A stretch of DNA of 64,000 nt, taken from Malikia sp. Lineage in GTDB: Bacteria; Pseudomonadota; Gammaproteobacteria; Burkholderiales; Burkholderiaceae_C. Below are positions 8,847 through 18,617 of the stretch, piece by piece. How positions within the stretch are numbered: the first letter of the stretch is position 1; each line of letters begins with the position of its first letter. Position numbers and translations under genes: made by a program. The stretch lies in contig NZ_JAQTZS010000005.1 of NCBI RefSeq assembly GCF_028687635.1, positions 82,663 through 146,662 on the forward strand, in the 5' to 3' direction. The notes beneath the pieces were generated by a model. That model was not told the DNA's origin, made no database searches, and saw only the letters and a list, made by a program, of their open reading frames with translations.

Positions 8847-8899
8847 GGATCTCGACCTTGGTGAAACCTATAATTTCACCACATTTTCGAGCCCCTCCC

Positions 8900-9274
8900 A
8901 TGAAACTGCAGCCCGACCGCTTCGACACCCTGTTCATCAATGCCTACGCAGAGGACTGGATCGCCGTCAGCGGCGAGAAAAAACACCACAGCGTGGTGGT
9001 CAGCTCGCAGGGCCAGTGCAGCGACTGGTCATGCCGCAGCTTCGCCGAGCTCAGCCAGGACCATTTCGACCGCCTGGCGGCCGACCGGCCTGAAGTCGTG
9101 ATCTTTGGCAGCGGCGCCAAGCTGCGCTTCGTCTCGCCCGCGCTGCTGCGCGGCCTGATCGAACGCGGCATCGGCGTCGAGACCATGGACACCGCCGCCG
9201 CCTGCCGCACCTACAACATCCTGGCCCAGGAAGGCCGGCGCGTGGTCGGCGCCCTGCTGCTCGCATCGGCCTGA
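8900..9274 (+). CDS. Mth938-like domain-containing protein (DUF498 family)
   Basis: EVVIFGSGAKLRFVSPALLRGLIERGIGVETMDTAAACRTYNILAQEGRRVVGALLL. Confidence 0.88.
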   Translation: MKLQPDRFDTLFINAYAEDWIAVSGEKKHHSVVVSSQGQCSDWSCRSFAELSQDHFDRLAADRPEVVIFGSGAKLRFVSPALLRGLIERGIGVETMDTAAACRTYNILAQEGRRVVGALLLASA

Positions 9275-9432
9275 AGCAAAGCAGAGCCCTTACCCCCGGG
9301 GGATGGTCCGCTTCGGGGTAAAATGGCGGGCTGATTCCCGTAGCCGTGCACATGCGCCGGACCCCAGACAAGGTCCGTCCACCTGTGCACGGCGGCATGT
9401 TACCTTACTCGATCCAAGCAGGGAGCCGAACA

Positions 9433-9909
9433 ATGGCCGTTGTCGTCAATAAACTTATTCCTGAATTCGAAGCCAACGCGACCGGAGGCGTCAAGGTCAC
9501 CAACCAGTCGCACAATGGCCAGGTCATGGTGCTGTACTTCTACCCCAAGGACAACACTCCCGGCTGCACCACCGAAGCCCTGCAGTTCCGCGACCACTAC
9601 CCGCTGTTCGTCGAAGAAGGCGCCGTCGTCTTCGGCGTCTCGCGCGACAACATGAACTCGCACAACGAGTTCAAGCAAAAGCTGGAACTGCCGTTCGAGC
9701 TGATCGCCGACACCGAAGAGAAGATGTGCCACATGTTCGGCGTGGTCAAGAACAAGATCATGTACGGCAAGAAGGTCAAGGGCATCGAACGCAGCACCTT
9801 CCTGATTGGCGCCGACGGCCAACTCAAGCAGGAGTGGCGCGGCCTCAAGGTCCCCGGCCATGTCGAGGAAGTGCTCGCCGCCGTCAAGGCACTCAAGCAG
9901 CCGGCCTGA
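9433..9909 (+). CDS. bcp: Peroxiredoxin, Bcp/PrxQ family (1-Cys-like)
   Basis: VLYFYPKDNTPGCTTEALQFRDHY; usual second Cys (xEACxFRD) is replaced by Leu; GVSRDN. Confidence 0.92.
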   Translation: MAVVVNKLIPEFEANATGGVKVTNQSHNGQVMVLYFYPKDNTPGCTTEALQFRDHYPLFVEEGAVVFGVSRDNMNSHNEFKQKLELPFELIADTEEKMCHMFGVVKNKIMYGKKVKGIERSTFLIGADGQLKQEWRGLKVPGHVEEVLAAVKALKQPA

Positions 9910-10008
9910 ACCCGCTGCCGACGGCTGCCAGCCGTCACGGTGCTGGTGCATAATGGTTCGCATGCTTCAAGGCGTAGTACCCAGCTTTTTTGCCACCCCA
10001 CCCTCCCT

Positions 10009-10036
10009 AGCCGCCCGGTGATCCTGGCGGCTTTTT
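10009..10036 (+). terminator. Terminator-like hairpin in the bcp-phoH intergenic region / phoH leader
   Basis: AGCCGCC (10009-10015) / GGCGGCT (10026-10032) stem followed by T-run, just upstream of the PhoH ATG. Confidence 0.6.
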
Positions 10037-10052
10037 GCTTTCTGGTCCGACC

Positions 10053-11888
10053 ATGCCCCTGCCCCCCGCTCCCTCCCGCAAAGCCGCCCGCGTCCCCACC
10101 GAGGCCTTCGAGATCAAGGCCAGCCGCAAGGCCGTGGCCAGCGCCAAGACAAACGCCAGGTCCAGCGCCACCGACGAGCTCGACGCCAGCCCTGAAGTCC
10201 TGGACAGCGCCGTGCTGACAGCCACCAGTCCGGCCCCCAAGCCCGCGCGCAAGACGGCGGCACGCAAGAAATCCGCTGTCGTGGCGGATATCGTGGCTGT
10301 CTTGCCCGCAGCGGAGGTCGCGGCACCGGTGGCAGCCGAGCCGGTCACGCTGGTCGTGGCGGCAGAACCAACCGAACCGGCCGCCCCCGTCAAGCCCGTC
10401 AGATCCGCACGCCCGGTCGCGGCCAAGACCAAAGCCGGCCAGGCCAGCGCCCAGCACGCCGTCTCCGACGCGCCCCAGGCCACCCCGCGCCAGGGCCGCG
10501 CCGCCTCCTGCCTGTTCGTGCTCGACACCAATGTGCTGATGCATGACCCGATGTCGCTGTTCCGCTTCGAGGAGCACGACATCTACCTGCCGATGGTCGT
10601 GCTCGAAGAGCTCGACGGTCACAAGAAGGGCATGACCGAAGTCGCCCGCAACGCGCGCCAGGTCAGCCGCTCGCTCGACCAGCTCGCCGCCAAGAGCGGG
10701 GGCGACATCGCGCTGGGCCTGCCCCTGGCCGCCATCGGACACAAGGAAGCCACCGGCCTGCTGCTGTTCCAGACCGAGCCGCTCGACGTCACGCTGCCTG
10801 CGCTGCCGCAGGGCAAGGCCGACAACCAGATCCTCGGTGTGGTACAGGCCCTCATGAAGCGCTACCCCGAGCGCGGCGTGGTGCTGGTGTCCAAGGACAT
10901 CAACATGCGCGTCAAGGCCCGCGCGCTCGGCATGCAGGCCGAGGACTACGAAAACGACAAGGTCCTGGGCGACGACGAACTGCTGTACTCGGGCGCGCTG
11001 GCGCTGCCAGCCGACTTCTGGACCCACCAGAGCAAGAAAGTCGAAAGCTGGGCCCAGGGCCCCTATACCTTCTACCGCATCAGCGGTCCAGTCGCCGAGC
11101 AGATGAACCTCAACCAGTTCGTCTACTTCGAAGCCCCTGGCGAACCCTCGCTGTACGCCCGCGTGACCGAGGTACGCGGCAAGACCGCCGTGCTGCGCAC
11201 GCTCAAGGACTTCGGCCACCTCAAGCATGCCGTCTGGGGCGTGACCAGCCGCAACCGCGAGCAGAACTTCGCGCTCAACCTGCTGATGGACCCGGAAGTC
11301 GACTTCGTCACGCTGGCCGGCACGGCAGGCACCGGCAAGACGCTGATGGCGCTGGCCGCCGGCCTGACCCAGGTGCTCGACGAGCGCCGCTACACCGAAA
11401 TCATCATGACCCGCGCCACCGTCAGCGTGGGCGAGGACATCGGTTTCCTGCCCGGCACCGAGGAAGAGAAGATGGGTCCCTGGATGGGCGCGCTCGACGA
11501 CAACCTCGAATTCCTGGCCAAGGGTGAAGGCGGCAACGCTGGCGAATGGGGCCGCTCGGCGACCAACGAGCTGATCCGCAGCCGCATCAAGATCAAGAGC
11601 CTGAACTTCATGCGCGGGCGCACCTTCATGAACAAGTACGTGATCATCGACGAGGCGCAGAACCTGACCCCGAAGCAGATGAAGACGCTGATCACCCGCG
11701 CCGGCCCCGGCACCAAGATCATCTGCATGGGCAACCTGGCGCAGATCGACACCCCCTACCTGACCGAAGGCAGCTCGGGCCTGACCTACGCGGTCGACCG
11801 CTTCAAGGGCTGGCCGCATGGCGGCCACATCACGCTCGCGCGCGGCGAACGCTCGCGACTGGCCGACTACGCCAGCGACGTGCTCTGA
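10053..11888 (+). CDS. PIN domain-PhoH family ATPase (PhoH2/YlaK-like)
   Basis: PIN: FVLDTNVLMHDP, MVVLEELDGHKKG; PhoH: LAGTAGTGKTLMALAAGL, RATVSVGEDIGFLPGTEEEKMGPWM, IIDEAQNLTPKQMKTLITR; Ala/Lys-rich N-terminal extension. Confidence 0.93.
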   Translation: MPLPPAPSRKAARVPTEAFEIKASRKAVASAKTNARSSATDELDASPEVLDSAVLTATSPAPKPARKTAARKKSAVVADIVAVLPAAEVAAPVAAEPVTLVVAAEPTEPAAPVKPVRSARPVAAKTKAGQASAQHAVSDAPQATPRQGRAASCLFVLDTNVLMHDPMSLFRFEEHDIYLPMVVLEELDGHKKGMTEVARNARQVSRSLDQLAAKSGGDIALGLPLAAIGHKEATGLLLFQTEPLDVTLPALPQGKADNQILGVVQALMKRYPERGVVLVSKDINMRVKARALGMQAEDYENDKVLGDDELLYSGALALPADFWTHQSKKVESWAQGPYTFYRISGPVAEQMNLNQFVYFEAPGEPSLYARVTEVRGKTAVLRTLKDFGHLKHAVWGVTSRNREQNFALNLLMDPEVDFVTLAGTAGTGKTLMALAAGLTQVLDERRYTEIIMTRATVSVGEDIGFLPGTEEEKMGPWMGALDDNLEFLAKGEGGNAGEWGRSATNELIRSRIKIKSLNFMRGRTFMNKYVIIDEAQNLTPKQMKTLITRAGPGTKIICMGNLAQIDTPYLTEGSSGLTYAVDRFKGWPHGGHITLARGERSRLADYASDVL

Positions 11889-11916
11889 ACAGAGCACTCA
11901 TTCCACGAAATTGCAC

Positions 11917-11941
11917 AACCCGGGTCCCCCCGGGTTTTTTT
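11917..11941 (+). terminator. Rho-independent terminator after phoH
   Basis: AACCCGGG-TCCC-CCCGGGTT followed by T-run. Confidence 0.88.
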
Positions 11942-12036
11942 CGCCTGGCCGGCCAGGGTCATGACTGCGATGACGGCGACCCGCGAGACCGTAGAATCAC
12001 GGCTCAGAGTGACACCCATGCCACCGCAGGAAGGCC

Positions 12037-12591
12037 ATGACAGACAGCAAGACGCAACACCCCGTCCTCGATGCGACACAAGAGACGGACTGGTTCCTCG
12101 CCTACAGCAAGCCCCAACTGGAGGATGTCGCCCTCGAGAACCTGCTCAAGCAAGGCTTCGAAGCCTGGTGCCCCAGCATCAAGAAGGTCGCCGGCAAGCG
12201 CCGCAGCCAGGCCGCAGCTCAGCTGTTCGACCAAGAGGTTCTCTTTCCGCGCTACATCTTCTTTCGCCCGGCACACGCGCGGCAGTCGATCACCACCGTG
12301 CGTTCGACGATCGGCGTGAACAACCTGGTGCGTTTCGGCATCGAATTCGCTCATCTATCGCACGCCAAGGCAGTCCAGATCGCGCGCTGGGTCCAGCAAC
12401 AACAGGGCCTGGGTGCGGCCGAACTCATGGGCCTCAAGCCCGGCTCGCAGGTCAAGGTCAACGCCGGCCCGCTCAAGGGCCTGGACGCGCTGGTGCGCAT
12501 GACCGCGCAGGACCGCGTCGTCGTGCTGCTGCAACTGCTGGGCAAGGACCACGAGGTCGCCATTCCTTACACCGATCTGACTCCCCGGTAA
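12037..12591 (+). CDS. NusG-family specialised antiterminator (RfaH-like)
   Basis: NGN domain WFLAYSKPQLEDVALENLLKQGFEAWCP..LFPRYIFF, KOW-like AGPLKGLDALV; stands at the head of the EPS island. Confidence 0.87.
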   Translation: MTDSKTQHPVLDATQETDWFLAYSKPQLEDVALENLLKQGFEAWCPSIKKVAGKRRSQAAAQLFDQEVLFPRYIFFRPAHARQSITTVRSTIGVNNLVRFGIEFAHLSHAKAVQIARWVQQQQGLGAAELMGLKPGSQVKVNAGPLKGLDALVRMTAQDRVVVLLQLLGKDHEVAIPYTDLTPR

Positions 12592-12606
12592 GCCCGGAGA
12601 ATCCGT

Positions 12607-14853
12607 TCAACGCTGCGTCGCCAGCTGTTCGCTCAGCACGGCGCGCAAGCGACGGTACTGCGCCAGCAAGTCGGACTGACCATTGCGGTCATGGTCGCTC
12701 ACGTCACTCATCACGCCATGGCGTACGCGCGGAATTTCACCGTAGCCATAGGCCAGGCTGTTGTCATTCTCGCCCACCTTGGTCTCAAGACCCAGCACCA
12801 GCCGGTCGGCACCGCGCACGGTGACCGGACCAACCGCATAAGCCGCCTTTGGCCCCAGAGGAAAGCTGAGGCTGAAGCCCACGAACTTGCGCTGCGCCGC
12901 CTGGGGCGTACTACCGGCATCAATCTGGCTGTCACGGTAGTAGAGCTTGAACAAGGTGTCGCCAAACCAGTGATTGGACGCCAGCCGGTAACCCTTGTCG
13001 CCCCCCAGGAAGCGGCCCGCCGTGGCCTCCAGCTGCCAGACCCCTGGCACCAGGCTCCAGCGTGCGCTGCCCAGCAAGGGATTCTGACGCTCGTGGGTCG
13101 TATCGTGCTGGAAAGCGCCAGCCGTCGCGCTCAGGCGTAGCCGACCGTCATCATTCATCCACACCGCATCGACCATGCCCCCCTTGTAGCGGCGGTCTAT
13201 GTAGCCCGCGCTGGCCTGTGCCGCCACGCCATGGGGCAGCGGTTTCCACCAGCTCAACAGGCTGCTATCCAGACCCAGCTTGGGATGACGATTAGCTGCA
13301 AACGGCTCACCATCGTCATAGTCGTCAGAATGCGCCACTGGCGTCGACAGCACGCCCTGCCAGAACAGGCCCGGGGCCAGGTTCACCTCGGCGCCCACTT
13401 CCAGCGCCGCCGAATAGTCCAGCAAACCCAGCTCGGTGCCCACGTTGTAGCGCAAGCCAGGGCCGATCTCGAACTGCGGCATCCAGGCCGGGCCGCCATT
13501 GGCTCGCGCTTGCGCGTCTGATGCCTGGCGCATGCGCGCCTCGACGCCGGCCAGTCTCGGACCCAGCCCTTCACGATCACGGCTCAATTGCAGCGCCCGG
13601 CCATAGGCCAGGCCGGACTGCGGGCCCAGCTCACAGCGGGTCCAGCCCTCGCGCCAGCCCTCCAGGCAGCGTGCGCTGGTGTAGGCGTGCAGTACCGGCT
13701 CGCGCTGCCAAGTCAGGGTCAGCAGCAGCTCGTCAGCCGGGCGGCTGCCACTGGCCTCCCCCCCCTGCTGCCTGAGCCAGGCAGCCAAGGCCACCCCCAT
13801 CGCCTCGATCTGGCTCTGGCGCCAGCGACGGGACTCGGCGCGCACGCTCCATAGCGCGGGCTGCATCGCCGTCGCAGCCCAATACCGCACCTCGACCTGA
13901 GCAAAACCGCGCTCGACCAGCCCCTGAGCCACCGATTCGGCCGTGGGGACCGCCACAGGCACTGTCGCCAGCTCAGCGGAAGGCGCAACAGATGCGGAGG
14001 TGTCAGCCGACAGCGGTGCCGCCGATGCCAGGGGCGCGCTGGCCTGTGTGGACACAGGTGTGGATGCCGATACCGATGCGAAAGCCGGCGCGACCCTCGG
14101 TGCCGACTCGGCCACACGGCCCAGGCTCACATTCAGGACCGCCGAGGCCTGCCAGCGCTTGAGTTCGGTGTCCTGGCTCAAGAGACGGCTCACACCCAGC
14201 TGCAACACAGCATCCCGGAACACCGGCAGGCTGTAGTGCAGGCCGGCGCGCGCGTTGCGCGAATCATGCTCGAGCGCGGCACTCCAGCGATCACTCACGC
14301 GCAGTGCCACGCTGCCAAACGGCCCATCCATCAGCGCATCAGGCGCGCGCGCGCGGCTGTAACCCAGGCTCAGATCCAGCGGGCCCCAGGTCGAGGTCGC
14401 CGCGCCATAGAGCTGCCTGAACTTGGCCGTTGGCCCCCCATAGTCCGTGAAACCCACAGCCACCCGGGTATCAAAAGGCAAGGCCATTGGCAGCTGGTAC
14501 TTGCCACTCAGCGACAGGTCACGCAAACCATGGCGGCATGCTGGATCGAAGGTACTGCAGTCCACCTCCCCTTCATAAGCCAGCCGACCCACCAGTTCGA
14601 GCCCCGGAAGCAAACCGAAACCCGCATTCATGCTACCGAAATGGCCCGCTGCAATCGTGCGTTTCTGCTCCGGATTGTTGTTGCTCAGGCCAAAACTGGC
14701 GCCGCCCCAGGGCACGACATCGGCCGTCGGCGTGTTGATCGCGCCGATGTAGCCCGATGGCGAAAGCACGGCGGTCGGCCAGGGTTCGGCACCGGACCAG
14801 GCCAAAACAGGCAGCCCTGACAAAGTCAGCACAGTCACAAGCGATTTCAGCAT
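12607..14853 (-). CDS. YjbH domain-containing outer-membrane protein (capsule/EPS-associated)
   Basis: Signal peptide; SGYIGAINTPTADVVPWGGASFGLSNN, GLLPGLELVGRLAYEG, DLSLSGKYQLP; C-terminal beta-rich barrel. Confidence 0.83.
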   Translation of the reverse strand: MLKSLVTVLTLSGLPVLAWSGAEPWPTAVLSPSGYIGAINTPTADVVPWGGASFGLSNNNPEQKRTIAAGHFGSMNAGFGLLPGLELVGRLAYEGEVDCSTFDPACRHGLRDLSLSGKYQLPMALPFDTRVAVGFTDYGGPTAKFRQLYGAATSTWGPLDLSLGYSRARAPDALMDGPFGSVALRVSDRWSAALEHDSRNARAGLHYSLPVFRDAVLQLGVSRLLSQDTELKRWQASAVLNVSLGRVAESAPRVAPAFASVSASTPVSTQASAPLASAAPLSADTSASVAPSAELATVPVAVPTAESVAQGLVERGFAQVEVRYWAATAMQPALWSVRAESRRWRQSQIEAMGVALAAWLRQQGGEASGSRPADELLLTLTWQREPVLHAYTSARCLEGWREGWTRCELGPQSGLAYGRALQLSRDREGLGPRLAGVEARMRQASDAQARANGGPAWMPQFEIGPGLRYNVGTELGLLDYSAALEVGAEVNLAPGLFWQGVLSTPVAHSDDYDDGEPFAANRHPKLGLDSSLLSWWKPLPHGVAAQASAGYIDRRYKGGMVDAVWMNDDGRLRLSATAGAFQHDTTHERQNPLLGSARWSLVPGVWQLEATAGRFLGGDKGYRLASNHWFGDTLFKLYYRDSQIDAGSTPQAAQRKFVGFSLSFPLGPKAAYAVGPVTVRGADRLVLGLETKVGENDNSLAYGYGEIPRVRHGVMSDVSDHDRNGQSDLLAQYRRLRAVLSEQLATQR

Positions 14854-15047
14854 ATGAGTTGATTCATTCTGAGTGTTTTTTTCAAGCGAAAAAAGATCAT
14901 TTATATGATTCATACTATGGGACAAGTGGGGCTAGAATGCGGTTCATGGAACAGCAATTTAACCACGCTGACCATGCGGTAGCCATGGAGAAGGACGTTC
15001 ATGATGTCCTACCAACAGGCCATAACACCGATCAAATTTAAGCACTT

Positions 15048-16292
15048 ATGTCCCACATATCCGGCGACAGCCAAGAGCCCCAGTTCCAGCGCAGCGCCCA
15101 AGGTCTGGGCTTGAGCCTCCTGATCGCAGCCACGCTGAGCGGATGCGCCTGGGCTCCCGGCCTGCACATGTCGGGCGCGGCCGACCAGGAAGCTGGCAGG
15201 CGCACCACCCTGCTCACGCTGTTGAACCAGCCGGCGGAAGACGACACCCCGCCACCCGGCGCGCTGACCGAGATCACGCCGCAACTCATCCGCCAGCAAC
15301 GGGCCATCCAGGAAATCCACTCCGTCGAGCAGGTCAAGCACCTGTTCGGCAAACCACAGCCCTACCGAATAGGCCCGGGCGACGTACTCAACATCGTGGT
15401 CTGGGGCCACCCCGAATTCGCCATGGCTTCGGCAGCGGGCGCAACACCCGGCGGCATGGGCGCTCCCGCCTATCAGCCAGGCGTCACGGGAGCGCCCGAG
15501 ACCGGCGCCACTTCCCTGGGCGGCCAGTACGTCAGCGCCGAAGGCACGATCCAGTTCCCCTATGTCGGCAGCCTGGAGGTCAAGGACCTGAGCGAAGCCG
15601 AGGCCCGCGATGCCCTGGTCAAGAAGCTGTCGCGCTACATCAAGGACCCGCAAGTCACGCTGCGCATCCAGGCCTATCGCAGCAACCGCATCTACATCGA
15701 AGGCGATGTGCGCGTTCCCGGCCTGGTCGCGCTCAACGACCTGCCGATGACCCTGCCCGAGGCACTGGCGCGCGCCGGCGGCCTGCTGCCCTCGGCCGAT
15801 CGGTCGGCCATCAGCATCACGCGCGGCGACAAGACCACCGTCGTCAACCTGCAGAAGCTGACCGAGGAAAACATCAACCCCAACCAGATCCTGCTGGCTG
15901 CCGGCGACATGGTGCGGGTGCTGGGACGCGAAGACGCCAAGGTCTACGTGCTCGGCGAAGTCACCGCGCCCAGGCCAGTGCCGATGCGCTACGGCAAGCT
16001 CACGCTCAACGAGGCACTGGGCGAAGCCATCGGCATGAGCCAGATCAGCAGCGACCCGAGCCAGATCTACGTCATGCGCAACGAAAAAGGCGACCAGCCC
16101 GAGATCTACCACCTCAACGCCTCAACGCCTTACAACTACATCCTGGCCGAAGGTTTCCAGCTCAGGCCACGTGACGTGGTCTACGTCGATCCGGCATCCA
16201 TCGTGCGCTGGAACCGCGTAATCAGCCTGCTGCTGCCCAGCGCCGGCGCCCTCACCACCACGCGCAGCGCCGTCAACCCGACCAATCGATGA
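15048..16292 (+). CDS. wza: Polysaccharide export lipoprotein, Wza family (SLBB domains)
   Basis: Lipobox LLIAATLSGCAW, YRIGPGDVLNIVVWGHPE, VSAEGTIQFPYVG, RIYIEGDVRVPGLVAL. Confidence 0.93.
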   Translation: MSHISGDSQEPQFQRSAQGLGLSLLIAATLSGCAWAPGLHMSGAADQEAGRRTTLLTLLNQPAEDDTPPPGALTEITPQLIRQQRAIQEIHSVEQVKHLFGKPQPYRIGPGDVLNIVVWGHPEFAMASAAGATPGGMGAPAYQPGVTGAPETGATSLGGQYVSAEGTIQFPYVGSLEVKDLSEAEARDALVKKLSRYIKDPQVTLRIQAYRSNRIYIEGDVRVPGLVALNDLPMTLPEALARAGGLLPSADRSAISITRGDKTTVVNLQKLTEENINPNQILLAAGDMVRVLGREDAKVYVLGEVTAPRPVPMRYGKLTLNEALGEAIGMSQISSDPSQIYVMRNEKGDQPEIYHLNASTPYNYILAEGFQLRPRDVVYVDPASIVRWNRVISLLLPSAGALTTTRSAVNPTNR

Positions 16293-16373
16293 TGCGCATC
16301 CTCACGCTCTGCGTGGGCAGTGTGACCGACCGCTCCCATCGCATCCGGAAACTCAGCTGAGACATCCCACCAA

Positions 16374-18617
16374 ATGACCTCGATTCAAGCGGCTCAAGCC
16401 CCTGTTCCCGCCGCCCCCATGGCCGAAGAAAGCAGCTTCAACCCGATCGAACTGCTCGACTTGGTGCTTGAGCAGAAATGGGTGATTGCCGCTGTCACGG
16501 CCGTCGGCCTGGCCGCCGGCTTCGTTCAATCCAAGCTGGCCGTGCCGATCTACGAAGCCAGCACCCTGATGCAGATCGAGGAACAGGGCAGCAGTCTGGG
16601 GCCGATGTTCGGCGGCGAGGGGAAAAATTCGACGGCGACCGAAATCGAGATCATGCGCTCGCGCTCAGTGATAGGCCAAGCCGTCAACAACCTGGTACTG
16701 GACCTCAGCGTGCAACCCAAGTATCTGCCGGTGGTGGGCAACTGGCTGTCGCGCATTTCCAGTCAACCCTCCAGCCCGGGTTTTCTGGGTTTCAACGGCT
16801 ATGTGCATGGCAATGAAAAGCTTGAAATCGAACAACTTGAACTGCCCCCCTCTTTCATCGGCCAAAGCCTTGTCGTGCGCCTGACCGGCAAGGGCTATCT
16901 GCTGCTGCGCGAAGACGGAGGACAAATCGGCCAGGGCGAAATCGGCAAGCCGCTGAGCTTCGACTATCTTGGCGAGCGCGGCACCCTGCTGGTCAAGTCG
17001 GTCATCGGGCGGCCCGGCGCCGAGTTCATCGTCAAGCGCGAATCCCATCTGGCGGTGACCCAGGAGATCCAGAACAACCTGCGAGTCGTCGAAGTGCGCA
17101 GCGGCACCGGCATCATCACGGCGAACCTGGAAGACCCCGATCCCGCAAAAGCCGCCAAGGTGCTCAACGAGATCGCCAGCATCTTCGTCAGCAACAGCAC
17201 CAAGCGCAAAGCCGCCGAAGCCGAGAAATCGGTCGAGTTCCTCGGCGAATTGCTGCCACAACTGCGCAAGGAAGTCGAAGCCAACGAAGACAAGCTCAAC
17301 AAATACCGCATCGAACGCGGCATCTTCGAACTCAGCGAAGACGCCAAGGACCTGATGCAGCGAAGTGCCAGCCAACGCATCCTCCTAGTCCAACTGCAGC
17401 AAAAACGCAAGGAACTGGAAAAGCTCTACACCGATGAGCACCCGGCCATGCAGACGCTGGACAACAAGATCAAGGAATTGTCCGCCCAGATCGGCAAGAT
17501 CGAATCCGCCGCCAGGAACCTTCCCGCCGTGCAGCAGGAAATGCTGACGCTCGAGCGCGAAGTCAAGATCAGCGACGGCATCTACACCCGCCTGCTCGAA
17601 ACCTATCACCAGCTGCGCCTGACCAAGGAAGGCAAGCTCGGCAACGTGCGCGTGGTCGACCCGGCACTCAAGCCGCAAACATCGAGCAAACCCAACCGCC
17701 CGGCCATGATAGGCATCGGCGCCGCCATCGGGCTGGCACTGGGCCTGGGCCTGGCATTCCTGCGCCACCGCCTGCGCCCCGGGATACAGCACGCCGACGA
17801 ACTCGAGCAAAAACTGGGCCTCAATGTTTTCGCCACCGTCCCCTTCAGCCCGATCCAGGGCCTGCTGGCACAGGCGATCAAAGCCAAGCAACCCGGCCAG
17901 CACCTGCTGGCGCTGACCAAGCCGGACGACCCAGCGGTCGAAAGCCTGCGCAGCCTGCGCACCGCCTTGCAGTTCGCGATGCTGGATGCGCCCAACAACA
18001 TCGTGCTGCTGACCAGCCCGACGCCGGGCATAGGCAAGTCCTTCACCAGCGCCAACTTCTCGACCGTGCTGGCCGCTGCCGGCAGGCGCGTGCTGCTGAT
18101 CGATGCGGACATGCGCAAGGGCCATATGCACAACATCTTCGGCCAGCCGCGCGGCGTGGGCCTGAGCGAACTGATCGCTGGCAGCCAGACGCTGCAACAG
18201 GTACTCAGGCAGAACGCCACCCCCGGCCTGGATTTCATCTCCGCCGGCACCCTGCCGCCTAACCCGGCAGAGCTGCTGATGTCCCCGACCACCGTCGAAC
18301 TGCTCAAAGCCTTGTCGGCCCAGTATGACGTCGTCATCATGGACACGCCGCCGGTGCTGGCGGTCTCCGACACCGCCGTGCTGGCACCGCAAGCAGGCAC
18401 GGTGTTCCTGTTGGCGCGCGCCGAAGTCACCACGCTGCCCGAAATGCAGGAATCGATCAAACGACTCGAGCAGTCCGGCGCCAGCTTGCGCGGGGTGATC
18501 TTCAACGGTCTGGACCTGTCACGCCGGACCAACCGCTACGGCTACCAGTACGGCCACAAGTACGGGCGCTACCGCTACCAGTACAAGGCCTACGACTACA
18601 ACTCCCCATCGACATGA
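16374..18617 (+). CDS. wzc: Polysaccharide co-polymerase / tyrosine autokinase, Wzc family
   Basis: Wzz-like N-terminus, NRPAMIGIGAAIGLALGLGLAF TM, Walker-type TSPTPGIGKSFTSAN, VLLIDADMRKGHMH, VVIMDTPPVL, C-terminal Tyr cluster. Confidence 0.94.
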   Translation: MTSIQAAQAPVPAAPMAEESSFNPIELLDLVLEQKWVIAAVTAVGLAAGFVQSKLAVPIYEASTLMQIEEQGSSLGPMFGGEGKNSTATEIEIMRSRSVIGQAVNNLVLDLSVQPKYLPVVGNWLSRISSQPSSPGFLGFNGYVHGNEKLEIEQLELPPSFIGQSLVVRLTGKGYLLLREDGGQIGQGEIGKPLSFDYLGERGTLLVKSVIGRPGAEFIVKRESHLAVTQEIQNNLRVVEVRSGTGIITANLEDPDPAKAAKVLNEIASIFVSNSTKRKAAEAEKSVEFLGELLPQLRKEVEANEDKLNKYRIERGIFELSEDAKDLMQRSASQRILLVQLQQKRKELEKLYTDEHPAMQTLDNKIKELSAQIGKIESAARNLPAVQQEMLTLEREVKISDGIYTRLLETYHQLRLTKEGKLGNVRVVDPALKPQTSSKPNRPAMIGIGAAIGLALGLGLAFLRHRLRPGIQHADELEQKLGLNVFATVPFSPIQGLLAQAIKAKQPGQHLLALTKPDDPAVESLRSLRTALQFAMLDAPNNIVLLTSPTPGIGKSFTSANFSTVLAAAGRRVLLIDADMRKGHMHNIFGQPRGVGLSELIAGSQTLQQVLRQNATPGLDFISAGTLPPNPAELLMSPTTVELLKALSAQYDVVIMDTPPVLAVSDTAVLAPQAGTVFLLARAEVTTLPEMQESIKRLEQSGASLRGVIFNGLDLSRRTNRYGYQYGHKYGRYRYQYKAYDYNSPST

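Noticed and set aside
9597-11897. 766-aa minus-strand ORF opposite phoH and bcp
   Set aside because: Antisense artefact of the GC-rich PhoH coding sequence; no recognisable domain.
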